64,000 bases of DNA from CAVZBT01 sp963773605 (GCA_963773605.1 CAVZBT010000011.1:124001-188000), one strand, 5' to 3'; numbered from the stretch's first letter, positions 17,745 through 26,256 are shown. Program-made: numbers and translations. The notes: generated by a model not told the origin, from the sequence alone.

Positions 17745-18134
17745 TCAAGCCAAATTCCCCGTGGAAGATCCGGCCTTTTCCAGCAGCCATCGGTTGCCGG
17801 GGTACCAGCGCATTTTACGCATGATGTAACGGCCCGACAGCTTCCCGCCGCCGAACAGGAGCTCGAGGTGTCGCGGGGACAGGGCTGAGATCTCGACGCT
17901 CCCCTCGTCCCAGGTTCGCACCTTGCCGAGGCCGAAGGCCTCCTCCTCGAACCTCCGTGCCGCCATCGCCTCGGGCGCGAAGCTTTCCCTCTCGATCGCC
18001 AGCCTGGACTGTCCTGCGGCCAACGGCGGTTCGCGCAGCAGCGACCAGCAGCGCAGGCGCGCGCCCTCGACGACCCGGAGATCGAAATGAGTCCGCCCCG
18101 TGCTGTGGCGGTGGACGATAAACCTCGATGCCAT
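17745..18134 (-). CDS. Stand-alone LigD-type 3'-phosphoesterase domain protein
   Basis: The 129-residue protein reads MASRFIVHRHSTGRTHFDLR, matching the FVIQ/VHxHxAxxLHYDLR motif of the DNA ligase D 3'-phosphoesterase domain (PF13298), including the metal-ligand histidines and the DLR aspartate. In LigD this domain trims 3' ends (phosphates and ribonucleotides) during end joining. Here there is no ligase or polymerase domain and no Ku gene in the window. Later family parts are seen as LRCWSLLREPPL. A repair role is likely; it could also act on RNA ends. It is divergent from the STAS gene, with 59 bases between start codons. Confidence 0.72.
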   Translation of the reverse strand: MASRFIVHRHSTGRTHFDLRVVEGARLRCWSLLREPPLAAGQSRLAIERESFAPEAMAARRFEEEAFGLGKVRTWDEGSVEISALSPRHLELLFGGGKLSGRYIMRKMRWYPGNRWLLEKAGSSTGNLA

Positions 18135-18193
18135 AACGGGTATGTGTGCTTGCCCCAGTCCCTGAAATGTGACACTATTCTCGCCGGAAAACC

Positions 18194-18520
18194 ATGGAGA
18201 TCCAAGTCGAATCGCGCGGTGACCGGCGAATTGTGCGCATCAAGGACAAGATCACGTTCGAACACTGCCCGCAGCTTCAGAGCCACCTCGATCCGGTGCT
18301 GGATGCCGGTGTACGGGAGGTGGTGATCGACTTCAAAGATGTTCCTTTTATGGACAGCTCGGGTATCGGCGAGGTGCTGCGCCTGTTCCGGTTGCTGCGC
18401 GACCGCCACGGCGAACTCGTCCTCATTAACCCCAACCGCAAGCTCCGCAACCTCTTCACGATGTATCGCTTCGAAAAGTTCATGAGAATCCGTGAAGAGG
18501 TGCAAGCGGGCGAGGAGTAG
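18194..18520 (+). CDS. STAS-domain anti-sigma factor antagonist-like protein
   Basis: The 108-residue protein has the STAS fold: alternation of strands and helices with VVIDFKDVPFMDSSGIGEVL, where the serine pair DSSG is the usual phosphorylation site of SpoIIAA-type antagonists. The rest, LRLFRLLRDRHGELVLINPN, is the following helix and strand. It probably answers to a serine kinase and sequesters an anti-sigma factor, but no RsbW-type kinase or sigma factor is next to it. It precedes the HEAT protein gene by 3 bases, an apparent operon. Confidence 0.85.
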   Translation: MEIQVESRGDRRIVRIKDKITFEHCPQLQSHLDPVLDAGVREVVIDFKDVPFMDSSGIGEVLRLFRLLRDRHGELVLINPNRKLRNLFTMYRFEKFMRIREEVQAGEE

Positions 18521-18523
18521 TTC

Positions 18524-19384
18524 ATGGCCCGCGCAATCCTGTTTTTTTCCCTTATGGCCGGTTTACTCCCTTGCGGTGCGGCCGCACAAGTGGTCCGTGG
18601 GCAGAACCCCTTGCCGAACGCGCGGCCGACCGCCCCGCCCCCGCCGTCCGGTCCTTCTTTCATGAAGATCCGCGTTGAGCAGGACCAGGTGACCGCCCAG
18701 ATCGTGTCGACGCCCCTCCCGGAGGTCCTCGACGAACTCGCGGCGCGCACGGGTCTGGTTTTCGAACTCGCGTCGCAGAACTCCACGCCGGTCACCGTGA
18801 CCTTCTCCCGGGTTTCTCTCAAGGAAGCCGTCGAGAGACTGACCGACAACAACAACTCGATCTTCTATTACTCGCGCGACGACTCCGGGCAGAGCCGGAT
18901 CACGTTCGTGCGGATCTTTCCGCGGGGCAACAAGCCGCAGCAGGCCAGCCTGCGCTATATCGGGTCCGGCACCGTCACCCGAACGGGAGATGACAGCGTC
19001 GACACGCCTGAGCAGGCGATAAAGGTGCTCGCCGAGAGCCAGAATGTCGATGCACGCCAGAAGGCCGTCGAGCTCTTGGCTGCCGTTAAGGGGGACGCCG
19101 CCGTTGAGGCCATTACGAAGGCCCTCGGCGACAGCGCCCCCGAGGTAAGGGTAGCGGCCATCGAGGCGCTGGCCGGGACCGGAATACACGCGGCGCTGCC
19201 CCAAATACTCCTCGCGCTCAAGGATCCGCACCCCGGGGTCCGCCAAAGCGCCATCGTCGCGGTGGCACTTCTGGGCGACGTCGAAAACATCCGCCAATTG
19301 CAGCCGCTCACCCGGGACAAGGACGAAAGCGTCGCGGCCGCGGCCGAGATGGGGGTTAAGAAGCTCGCACTGCGTCGACCGTAG
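18524..19384 (+). CDS. Exported HEAT-repeat protein with STN/secretin-N-like domain
   Basis: The 286-residue protein has a signal peptide (ARAILFFSLMAGLLPCGAAA), a proline-rich linker, and a small domain VSTPLPEVLDELAARTGLVF then VSLKEAVERLTDNN, which follows the pattern of the short STN/secretin N-terminal fold. The C-terminal half has HEAT-like helical pairs (AVEAITKALGDSAPEVRVAA; ALPQILLALKDPHPGVRQSA). A periplasmic protein-protein interaction role is inferred. It is directly linked to the STAS gene, though the compartments differ. Confidence 0.7.
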   Translation: MARAILFFSLMAGLLPCGAAAQVVRGQNPLPNARPTAPPPPSGPSFMKIRVEQDQVTAQIVSTPLPEVLDELAARTGLVFELASQNSTPVTVTFSRVSLKEAVERLTDNNNSIFYYSRDDSGQSRITFVRIFPRGNKPQQASLRYIGSGTVTRTGDDSVDTPEQAIKVLAESQNVDARQKAVELLAAVKGDAAVEAITKALGDSAPEVRVAAIEALAGTGIHAALPQILLALKDPHPGVRQSAIVAVALLGDVENIRQLQPLTRDKDESVAAAAEMGVKKLALRRP

Positions 19385-19432
19385 GCGCCCGATTCCCGGT
19401 GCAAACGTCAATCAAACGATCCAAAGGTGAAA

Positions 19433-20125
19433 ATGCGTCGATACCGATTCGTCCCCGCTGCCCTGTTTGCGTTCCTGCTCCACGCTGCGCCCGCGCCGGC
19501 CCAGGACCTTCCCCGGGAGCTCAAGGAGAAACTGGATGGGCTGGTCGCGGCCGCCTACCAGATCGCGGCAGCCGGGTTGCCGTGCAAGGTCAAGGCCGGA
19601 GGCAAGCCCCGCATGATCCGCTGGCAGGACGTCGACCGCTGCGTCAACGAAGCGGCCGACAGGGTGGACTGGCAGGGCATGGCGACGCAATTGGAGCCGA
19701 TCCGGGCGGCGGTGACGATGTCCCCCGAAGACTTCAACGCCATCGTTGCCGGCGCCTTTTCCCTCCGTGCCCTCCCGTTTGACAAGCTTTTCATCGTCAA
19801 GAGTCCGGAATCGTATCTCCCGCTGACGAATTCGCTGTTGAAGTTCCTTCCCGCCGACGCGCTGCAGGACGTCGAAGTGATCGACAAGACGGGTAAGCAG
19901 ATCGGGAAATTCGCAGGGACTTACTCATTCGAGCGGACAGGGGGGCTTGCGACGGCGAATACCTACCGCTTGACCCTGTTTCAGTATGCGGACCCTGCGG
20001 GAAACGTCCAGTCGGTCAGCGAGAGGCTGCTGCTCGGATCCTTCGGGGTGCTTTGGAAGGCGGTGCAGGGGCAGCCCGGGTTTCGCCTGACGACCGACAA
20101 ACTTGCCCGCCCCGGTTCGAAGTAG
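19433..20125 (+). CDS. Exported protein of unknown function
   Basis: The product has about 230 residues. A signal peptide is clear (RRYRFVPAALFAFLLHAAPA). The mature part has one cysteine pair, spaced PCKVK and DRCVNEA, and no domain I recognise; FSLRALPFDKLFIVKSPESY and LNTYRLTLFQYADPAG-like strands point to mixed alpha/beta. ATG 19433 is favoured over GTG 19427 since an AAGGTG site sits ahead of it. It follows the HEAT gene by 48 bases on the same strand and may be in the same operon. Confidence 0.6.
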   Translation: MRRYRFVPAALFAFLLHAAPAPAQDLPRELKEKLDGLVAAAYQIAAAGLPCKVKAGGKPRMIRWQDVDRCVNEAADRVDWQGMATQLEPIRAAVTMSPEDFNAIVAGAFSLRALPFDKLFIVKSPESYLPLTNSLLKFLPADALQDVEVIDKTGKQIGKFAGTYSFERTGGLATANTYRLTLFQYADPAGNVQSVSERLLLGSFGVLWKAVQGQPGFRLTTDKLARPGSK

Positions 20126-20233
20126 CCCGCAGAGAGCGCTCGCCACCGAGAACACTGAAAACAAAATCCAGGTGTGTTGTGTTGTCCGGGGCGAGTTTTG
20201 GTTTTTCGCGAGTCTCTGAAACGCGACCTACGC

Positions 20234-20833
20234 CTACCCGCGGCGCAGCCGGCGGCGGATGAGCCATGCGGTGGCGGCGGCGGCGAGGACCACGAGCATC
20301 AGCGTGCTGTATTCCCGGACGATCCTGTCGACCGCTTGCCAATTTGTCCCCGCCACGTAGCCGGCGTAGATCAGGATCCCGTTCCAAAAGCCGCAGCCCA
20401 CTGCGGCTAAGACCATGACTCGCAGCCAGGGCAGGCGATACAACCCGCATACGATAGAGATCGCCGACCTCACACCGGAGAAGAACCTGTTAAACAGGAC
20501 TACCCAGTACCCATACCTCTGAAACCACGACCAGGCGGTCGTGAACCTGGAAGCGGGCAGGAACCGGAAGTTCTTGCGGACGAAATAGTCCCGCGGAATC
20601 ATTCTGCCGAGGGTGTAGTACGTCATGAAACCGGCGAGGCTGCCCAGCGTGGTGGAAACGAGCACGCCGGCGAAACTCCCCTGCGCCCTCCCAGCCAGAT
20701 ACGCGGCGAAGACCGTGACCGTGTCGCCGGGGACCGGTGGAAATACGTTTTCCACGTACGCACTCGCGAATAGGAAGACGTAAAACCAGAACGGGGTCAG
20801 CGAAGCGACGTAATCAGCCAGGGATTCGAGCAT
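20234..20833 (-). CDS. DedA-family (SNARE-associated) membrane protein
   Basis: The 199-residue protein has the DedA layout: an N-terminal re-entrant region VENVFPPVPGDTVTVFAAYL with the PxPxE/D-like motif, then LGSLAGFMTYYTLGR with the conserved glycines, the FxRFFSGVRSAISIVCGLYR motif including the key arginine, and a final helix ending in arginines. The family is DedA/VTT, thought to transport or scramble undecaprenyl phosphate or phospholipids. Start ATG 20833. It is downstream of trmJ on the same strand with a 75-base gap. Confidence 0.9.
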   Translation of the reverse strand: MLESLADYVASLTPFWFYVFLFASAYVENVFPPVPGDTVTVFAAYLAGRAQGSFAGVLVSTTLGSLAGFMTYYTLGRMIPRDYFVRKNFRFLPASRFTTAWSWFQRYGYWVVLFNRFFSGVRSAISIVCGLYRLPWLRVMVLAAVGCGFWNGILIYAGYVAGTNWQAVDRIVREYSTLMLVVLAAAATAWLIRRRLRRG

Positions 20834-20908
20834 AGTGCCTGCCTACCCGGTGCGTTTTTTTGCTTCCCGCTACACTGGCTCGTGTGGCGGCCATTCCCCT
20901 GGAAATGG

Positions 20909-21691
20909 CTACGGGCCCTCGGGGAATTCTGAAACGACGTTGTCAGGTTGTTCCGGGGCCCGGCGGCTGCCGTGGGCCGCATACCAGCCAATTTGACGCG
21001 CGATGCCGCGCAGCACCCCGACGTCCGGTCTTTCCAGCCCCGCACGGCCGAGCATGCGCCGCAGCGCGAACATCATGTGCCGGGCATTCTGCGGGTGGAG
21101 AAACCCGATGTCCAGGAGCGCACGCTCCAGCTGCGCGTACATCGCCTCGACCTGTTCCACGGGCGCGGCCCGGACCACCCGTACTGGTTCCCGCGCCAGC
21201 TGGGCCAGGAAGATCTCGTAACAGACGATCATGACCGCCTGGGCGAGGTTTATGCTGCGGGCCTTTGGGTCGGTCGGGATGCGCAGCAGAAGTTGACACG
21301 GCAGGATGTCCTCGTCCGTCAGACCGGTGTCTTCGGGCCCGAAAAGAATTCCCGTTTTGGCCTCGGCAGCCTGGGCTGCGATCCGGGGGGCAAGTTCGCG
21401 CGGGCTGTACACCTGCTCCCGGTGCCCTCCGGTTTTCCCGGAGGTGCCGATGACGAGGCGCAAGCCGCGAACGGCGGTGGCCACCGACCGGAACACCCTG
21501 GCCCCGTCGAGGATCCCCCCTCCGGCGCGCGCGAGGCGGCGAGACTCCTCGGAGATCTCACATTGGGGTGCGGCCAGGCGGAGCTCGCCTATCCCCATGT
21601 TGTTCATCGCCCGGGCGACCGAGCCGATATTGCCGGGGTGTTTCGTGCGGACCAGCACGACGACGACGTTACTCAGGGTGGTGCGGCGCAT
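20909..21691 (-). CDS. trmJ: tRNA (cytidine/uridine-2'-O-)-methyltransferase TrmJ
   Basis: The 260-residue protein is a SPOUT methyltransferase: VVLVRTKHPGNIGSVARAMN is the TrmJ/SpoU motif 1, LFGPEDTGLTDEDI is motif 2 and IPTDPKARSINLAQAVMIV is motif 3 with the knot. The C-terminal 90 residues are a helical extension as in TrmJ. It methylates the ribose at position 32 of several tRNAs. Start ATG 21691 is preferred as it gives the canonical short lead before the first strand. The neighbours are DedA and an exported protein with no functional link apparent. Confidence 0.9.
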   Translation of the reverse strand: MRRTTLSNVVVVLVRTKHPGNIGSVARAMNNMGIGELRLAAPQCEISEESRRLARAGGGILDGARVFRSVATAVRGLRLVIGTSGKTGGHREQVYSPRELAPRIAAQAAEAKTGILFGPEDTGLTDEDILPCQLLLRIPTDPKARSINLAQAVMIVCYEIFLAQLAREPVRVVRAAPVEQVEAMYAQLERALLDIGFLHPQNARHMMFALRRMLGRAGLERPDVGVLRGIARQIGWYAAHGSRRAPEQPDNVVSEFPEGP

Positions 21692-22025
21692 CCACCGTAC
21701 TCTAGTGCATCCGTGGCACCGGGGTCAAAGATTCAAGGGGCAAAATGGGGGAACGGGCGTGTGGGCTCAGGCTTTTGGCGCCGCGCTTCATAAGCCGGTG
21801 GCCCGCCAGTGCCTGAATCGGAGCGGGAAAAATGGTCCGCGTGGGCTCGCGGCCCTGGATCTGGCTCATCCTCCTGATTTTCCTGGTGTCCCCCTGCTAG
21901 GGCATGTCCCGGGGCGGGGCGAGCCGACCACGCCCACTTGCATGGGGCCGGGCGGTGCAATAGACTGGCTCACCGATGAAACTATCGCAGCCCGGATCGA
22001 TCTATACATCCGTTCGCAAAGGGGG
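21692..22025. other. Intergenic region between trmJ and the LolA-like gene
   Basis: This 334-base divergent gap carries GC-rich sequence and no convincing gene. A plus-strand open frame crosses it and joins the next gene, but the part before ATG 22026 shows no family similarity and no reason to be translated. No repeat or hairpin stands out. Confidence 0.5.
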
Positions 22026-22799
22026 ATGGAATTGACTGCACGACGGTTGTTTCTGATCACGGCTGTTCTGCTCGTGGCCGGCGTGTCTGGCGCGCAGTCT
22101 TCCCAGGACGCCACCCCAAAGAAGCTCACGCCCGACGAAATCATCAAGGCGTTCGCGGCCAAGGAGAGCGAGTTCTACGATGCCTGGATGCAGTACACCT
22201 ACCGGCAACTCGCCGACATACAGGTCGTCTCCGTCAACGGTTACGAGCCCAGAAGGCCGGAGCGCATGACTATGGTGTCCGACGTGGTGTTTCGCGACGA
22301 TGGGACGCGCGAGGTGCGGGTCACCGAGAAACGAGGCGGTCTCCGCAGCGTGGGCTGGACCACGGAGGATGCAGACGTCCTGAACAACCTCCAGCCGTTC
22401 GCGCTCACCGCCAAGGAGCTGCCGCTCTACGACCTGAAATACGAGACGAAGGAGCGCGTGGACGAGCTCGATTGCTATGTGTTTTCGGTGAAGCCCAAGA
22501 GCACCCGTGGGGCCAGTACTTTTCAGTATTTCCAGGGCAGGATCTGGGTCGATGACCGGGATCTGCAAATAGTCCGAACCGTCGGCAAGCCCGTACCCCA
22601 GAAGGCGGAAAACCAGTCTCCGGAGTTCGAGACGATACGGCAGATCATCGACGAGAAGTACTGGTTTCCCGTCTGGACTCACGCCGACAGCAACCTTCGT
22701 TTTCCGGGGCAGACGGTACGGATCGAAGAGACGATTACATACGAAAACTACAAGCGTTTCGGTTCGAAGGCGACGATTGAATTCGGCCCGCCGAAGTGA
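22026..22799 (+). CDS. Exported LolA-fold-like protein
   Basis: The 257-residue product has a signal peptide (MELTARRLFLITAVLLVAGV, then SGAQSSQ). The mature domain has alternating beta strands: QYTYRQLADIQVVSVNGYEP, VVFRDDGTREVRVTE, CYVFSVKPKSTRG, and GRIWVDDRDLQIVRTVGKPV. That pattern resembles the LolA/outer-membrane lipoprotein-sorting fold in which a half-barrel binds a lipid-like ligand. The start ATG 22026 has only a weak G-rich ribosome site (GGGGG directly ahead). It converges with the phosphatase gene at 22813. Confidence 0.65.
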   Translation: MELTARRLFLITAVLLVAGVSGAQSSQDATPKKLTPDEIIKAFAAKESEFYDAWMQYTYRQLADIQVVSVNGYEPRRPERMTMVSDVVFRDDGTREVRVTEKRGGLRSVGWTTEDADVLNNLQPFALTAKELPLYDLKYETKERVDELDCYVFSVKPKSTRGASTFQYFQGRIWVDDRDLQIVRTVGKPVPQKAENQSPEFETIRQIIDEKYWFPVWTHADSNLRFPGQTVRIEETITYENYKRFGSKATIEFGPPK

Positions 22800-22812
22800 C
22801 TCCGGCGGATGG

Positions 22813-23493
22813 CTACGGCGCACGGAAACAGCGCGCGACGGCCGACATCGTTTCGACCACGGCATCCGCGCCGGCAGCCTCCAGCTCCTCGCGGGAGCGA
22901 AAACCTCCGGCGAAGGCGCAGGTGACCACCCCGGCCGCTTTTCCTGCCATGACGTCCACCGGGCTGTCCCCGATCATGGCGCCTTCCCAAGGCGCGCCGC
23001 CGCTGCGACGCAGGGCCTCCAGCAGCGGTGCCGGATCGGGCTTGCGCTGCGGCACGCTGTCGCCGCCCAGGATCACCCCGAACCGCTTTCCCACCCCCAG
23101 TTCGTCCAGGATTAGCCGGGAAAACCGTTCCGGCTTGTTGCTCACCACGGAGAAAGTTCCCCAGGACAGCGTGTCGAGCAGTTCGGCCACGCCCGGGTAG
23201 AGCCGCGTCTCGTCGAGCATGTGGGCTTCGTATTCCTGCAGGTAGTATGCGCGCAGCCTCGCCGCCTCCGCAGGTTCCGGCTGTGCCCCGAGCACCTCGT
23301 GCAGGGTGCGCTGCATCAGCATCTGCACCCCGTCGCCGACAAACTCGCTTACGCGGTCGATCGTCAGGGCCGGAAGGCCCAAACGCCTCAGGGCGAGGTT
23401 GATCGAGCGCGCGATATCCGCCCTGGAATCGATCAGGGTGCCGTCCAGATCAAACAGGAATATGCGGCGTGGCCAGCAGGGTTGGGGCGGCAT
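22813..23493 (-). CDS. gph: HAD phosphatase, phosphoglycolate phosphatase-like
   Basis: The 226-residue HAD hydrolase begins with IFLFDLDGTLIDSRADIA (motif I, DxDGT), then motif II VVSNKPERFS (S/T), motif III lysine in QRKPDPAPLLEAL, and motif IV IGDSPVDVMAGKAAG. A helical cap lies in residues 30-90. It matches phosphoglycolate phosphatases, which clear 2-phosphoglycolate, for example after DNA repair of 3' ends; closely related pyrophosphatase or other sugar phosphatase activity is possible. It runs directly into moaB: 23493 and 23494 abut. Confidence 0.85.
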   Translation of the reverse strand: MPPQPCWPRRIFLFDLDGTLIDSRADIARSINLALRRLGLPALTIDRVSEFVGDGVQMLMQRTLHEVLGAQPEPAEAARLRAYYLQEYEAHMLDETRLYPGVAELLDTLSWGTFSVVSNKPERFSRLILDELGVGKRFGVILGGDSVPQRKPDPAPLLEALRRSGGAPWEGAMIGDSPVDVMAGKAAGVVTCAFAGGFRSREELEAAGADAVVETMSAVARCFRAP

Positions 23494-24018
23494 TCACATC
23501 CCCGTTATCGTCAGGATGTGCCCGAGCTCGGGGATGATGAGGGACTCGGTCGCCAGTTTGCAGGCTCTCGGGCTGCCGGGCAGGCAGAAAACAGGTTTTC
23601 CCTTGACCGTCCCCGCGATGGCCCGCGAGAGCATGGCCGCGCTTCCCGCCTGCGGGTAGCTCAGCAGCATGAAGAGCGCCGTGAACCCGGGCATCTCTTT
23701 CTCGAGCATGGGTCGGACCGTCTCGACCGTGATATCCGACGCGGCCAGCCCGGTGCCCCCCGTCGTCACAACCGCATCTACATCGTTTTGACGGACCAAC
23801 TCGCGCAGGGTTGCACGGAGGACGGCGCGGCTGTCGGAAATCAGCTTTCTGACGCCAACCGAGTGCCCGGCGGCCTCCAGCAGCTCGTGAATAATGTCAC
23901 CCGACTGATCGTTCTCGCGGGATCTCGAACTCGACAGCGTGACGACCGCCACGCGCACGCGGGCAGTTGCGGCGGCCTTGTGCTCCTTGACTGGATTCGT
24001 GAGCCTCGAACGCGGCAT
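23494..24018 (-). CDS. moaB: Molybdenum cofactor biosynthesis protein MoaB/Mog
   Basis: The 174-residue protein shows the MoCF_biosynth fold: RVAVVTLSSSRSRENDQSGD, then AVVTTGGTGLAASDITVETV (the TTGGTG motif binds molybdopterin), and GKPVFCLPGSPRACKLATES. This family adenylylates molybdopterin or takes part in the step before Mo insertion. ATG 24018 is chosen; the longer open frame upstream is repeat-like sequence. The 3' neighbour gph abuts. With moaC at 1-104, it indicates the cell makes molybdenum cofactor, though the two genes are far apart. Confidence 0.9.
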   Translation of the reverse strand: MPRSRLTNPVKEHKAAATARVRVAVVTLSSSRSRENDQSGDIIHELLEAAGHSVGVRKLISDSRAVLRATLRELVRQNDVDAVVTTGGTGLAASDITVETVRPMLEKEMPGFTALFMLLSYPQAGSAAMLSRAIAGTVKGKPVFCLPGSPRACKLATESLIIPELGHILTITGM

Positions 24019-24066
24019 CGCATTTCCCCGGGTAAATAAGGCATTAAAACAAATCTCGGACGATCG

Positions 24067-24110
24067 AAGCAAGAAGCAGAAGCCAGAACCCGGAAGCCAG
24101 AAGCCGGAAC
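24067..24110. repeat. Tandem short repeat, CAGAAGCC family
   Basis: Units such as GAAGCAGAAGCCAG and GGAAGCCAGAAGCCGGAA follow each other, in the 98-base gap upstream of moaB. The same words appear at 3310-3428. Confidence 0.6.
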
Positions 24111-24116
24111 CACGGG

Positions 24117-24641
24117 CTAGGGTTTGTCTGGCGGCGGGGCGGCGTCCATCCGCCGGGCTCGACGAATGCGACTGCGCTCTTGCGGCGTCAATTGACGCCA
24201 GGAGCGGTAATTGCGGAGAAACCGTTCCCGTTGTGCCGGGTTCATCTCCAGGAAGAGGCGGTAATTCCTGCGCAACTGTTCCCGCCGTTGCGGCCCAAGC
24301 TGCCGCCACCGACGAAAATTCTGCTGCAGCGCCCGCTTCTGATCGGGGTCGAGCCGCTGAAACGCGTTATAGTTCTCCCGGATCCTCCCGCGATCTTCAG
24401 GAGACATGCGCCGCAGCTGTTCCAGGTGGTCCCTGAGTTCCTGCTGCCGCTCGGGGGATAGCGATCGAAAGGACTGGTAGCGATCGCGCAGCTGCTGCCG
24501 CTGTTCGGGCGGCAGCTTATTCCAGTCCTCCGCCTGGGTGGGATCTGGATCCTGTGCGGCGGCCGGCGCCGTACAGGCGAGCAGGGCGGCAACGACCCCA
24601 ATCCGGAAGATGTTCCGGTGTTCAGCTTTTCTTCTTGCCAT
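24117..24641 (-). CDS. Exported DUF3106-type protein with RxxLxPEQRxxLR repeats
   Basis: The 174-residue protein has a signal peptide (FRIGVVAALLACTAPAAAQ) followed by about five short helical repeats of the form LSPERQQELRDHLEQLRRM, LDPDQKRALQQNFRRWRQL, MNPAQRERFLRNYRSWRQL. Prolines spaced 22-25 residues apart and RxxL motifs are typical of DUF3106. Strongly basic and rich in Gln. It is the last gene of the sigma-factor operon, overlapping the previous gene by 20 bases. The role is unknown; envelope association is inferred from the signal peptide and the link to an ECF-type system. Confidence 0.75.
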   Translation of the reverse strand: MARRKAEHRNIFRIGVVAALLACTAPAAAQDPDPTQAEDWNKLPPEQRQQLRDRYQSFRSLSPERQQELRDHLEQLRRMSPEDRGRIRENYNAFQRLDPDQKRALQQNFRRWRQLGPQRREQLRRNYRLFLEMNPAQRERFLRNYRSWRQLTPQERSRIRRARRMDAAPPPDKP

Positions 24642-24954
24642 TCTTGCCTGCCTTATCCTTGTTGCTTGTGATCGTCTTCGGCGGTTTCGATACCGGGTCG
24701 GCCGGCGTGTTCGCGGCGAAGAACTCCAGGTACCGTATCTGTTCGAAGTTGCCCAGGAGTTCTAGATTCTCCAGCAGCTCGCGATTGCGGAGGATCTGCT
24801 TATCTTCTTCGGAAAGCGTCGGCTTTGCAGCGCTGTTTCCGCCCTTGCTTACCTGGGCCGGAGATGCGCCGCAGGCCCAGGCTGCCAACATCAGGGCGGA
24901 AAGGGTGCGCCGGGCAGCGTTCCTTGCGCGCCGCTCACTTTGCGCCGGTATCAT
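24622..24954 (-). CDS. Small exported protein of the sigma-factor operon
   Basis: The 110-residue protein has a short signal-like segment (LSALMLAAWACGASPA), a helical core ILRNRELLENLELLGNFEQI and a lysine-rich tail (SNKDKAGKNGKKKS). The core shares the word NLELL-x-x-F with the C-terminal tail of the anti-sigma protein encoded directly before it. The two genes overlap by 20 bases, as do this gene and the DUF3106 gene. I do not recognise the family. A partner role in the same envelope pathway is inferred. Confidence 0.65.
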   Translation of the reverse strand: MIPAQSERRARNAARRTLSALMLAAWACGASPAQVSKGGNSAAKPTLSEEDKQILRNRELLENLELLGNFEQIRYLEFFAANTPADPVSKPPKTITSNKDKAGKNGKKKS

Positions 24955-25438
24955 GGTCCGCCATCCCCTCGATGTCGTCGAAATCTTCCAGCAATTCCAG
25001 GTTGTTGATCAACCCCATATCCTCATAGAGCGGCAGATACTCCGCGATGGCGATGTCGCCGGGGGGCGGCAGCGGGACCGTACGCCGGTTCTGGAGGAGT
25101 ACGCCGGCAAGGACCACGGCGGCGAGAGCGCCGCCCATGGCCAGGCGGCCGGGCAGCCCTTGGGGTGCAATCCGTCGCCACCACGGAGGGGCAGGGCCGA
25201 TCGAGTTGCGGGTGGCACGGTGCGCCTGGAGCCGCGCGTGAAATCGGGCTCCGATGTCCGCAGCGGGCTCGACCACCTCATCCAGTGCGGACAGGAGTTC
25301 CGTAAGCTCCGGTTGCGTCAACCCGGCGGCACAGGATGCACATCCGGCCAGGTGTGCACGGACCCGGTGCGATGCCGCGCCGCTCAATTCTCCGGCCAGG
25401 AATCGTTCGAGCTCGGTTTTGCTCAGATCGCACGTCAT
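24935..25438 (-). CDS. Anti-sigma factor with zinc finger and single membrane helix
   Basis: The 167-residue protein starts at ATG 25438, two bases after the sigma-factor stop. The N-terminus has the zf-HC2 motif: MTCDLSKTELERFLAGELSG, then HLAGCASC (HxxxCxxC). A membrane segment is LAMGGALAAVVLAGVLLQNR. The outside part ends LPLYEDMGLINNLELLEDFD, a repeated acidic LELL motif. It should hold the upstream sigma factor at the membrane until a signal arrives. Confidence 0.85.
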   Translation of the reverse strand: MTCDLSKTELERFLAGELSGAASHRVRAHLAGCASCAAGLTQPELTELLSALDEVVEPAADIGARFHARLQAHRATRNSIGPAPPWWRRIAPQGLPGRLAMGGALAAVVLAGVLLQNRRTVPLPPPGDIAIAEYLPLYEDMGLINNLELLEDFDDIEGMADHDTGAK

Positions 25439-25440
25439 GT

Positions 25441-26112
25441 TCAAACCATCTGCGACAGCAGCGGCTGCAGCCGTTCTGCCATCCTCTCTTTGGCCCTGTG
25501 GATCAGGGATTTGACTGCCTTTTCGCTCACCTGCATCACTTCGGCGACCTCGGTGTACGACAGTTCCTGATACTTGTTCAAAATGAAGGCAATCCGTTGC
25601 TTTTCCGGGAGGTGCTCCAGGGTAGCCCGTAGCAGGCGGGAGATGTCCTGCCGTGCGATTTTATGGTACGGCGAGGTCTGGCTGGTGTCCTCGAACTCCA
25701 TTCGCTGCACGGCGTTGCCGTTGCGGTGCGGCTCGTCGATGGATGCGTGGCGCGCGCGGAAATAGGGCTTCCGTATCTCGTTGAGGCAGACGTTGGTTGC
25801 GATCCGGTAGAGCCACGTGGTGAAGCGCGCCGCAGGCTTGTAGGTCAAACCGGAGTCGTGGACCCTGAGAAACACCTCCTGAGCCATCTCCTCGGCCACG
25901 TCGCGATTGCGCACGAATCGATAGGCGTAGTTCATCACCGCCCGCACGTGGCTCGAGAACAGCGTTTCGAACGCTTCGAGGTCTCCCTGCTGGAATCGGA
26001 GCATGAGTGCGGCATCCGGATCGGCCGCTTTTAGACGAGTGTCTTCAGATGATGCCGCCAACGGGTTCCAGCGCATTACGCGTTCCACTTGCCACCGCCC
26101 GTTGTCGCGCAT
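25441..26112 (-). CDS. ECF-type RNA polymerase sigma factor
   Basis: The 223-residue sigma factor has region 2 (RFQQGDLEAFETLFSSHVRA, AYRFVRNRDVAEEMAQEVFL with the core-binding and -10 reading helices, and TWLYRIATNVCLNEIRK) and region 4 (LEHLPEKQRIAFILNKYQEL, then SYTEVAEVMQVSEKAVKSLI). There is no region 1 or 3, as in the ECF group (RpoE-like). About 40 residues precede region 2; ATG 26076 is a possible alternative start. It is cotranscribed with an anti-sigma factor two bases downstream, giving a typical ECF pair, and autoregulation is likely. Confidence 0.93.
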   Translation of the reverse strand: MRDNGRWQVERVMRWNPLAASSEDTRLKAADPDAALMLRFQQGDLEAFETLFSSHVRAVMNYAYRFVRNRDVAEEMAQEVFLRVHDSGLTYKPAARFTTWLYRIATNVCLNEIRKPYFRARHASIDEPHRNGNAVQRMEFEDTSQTSPYHKIARQDISRLLRATLEHLPEKQRIAFILNKYQELSYTEVAEVMQVSEKAVKSLIHRAKERMAERLQPLLSQMV

Positions 26113-26256
26113 GAGAACGCGAAACGGCTCCCCAGGGAGTTATTCCATTCCCCACAGGAGGTGAACACACACCCGAGCAAAAAGTTCCGGTGTTTTTGGC
26201 GCGCAGCGGCGTTCTCCACCTGGTTCCTCTCGAACGGCACCTGCTGACCCACCGGC

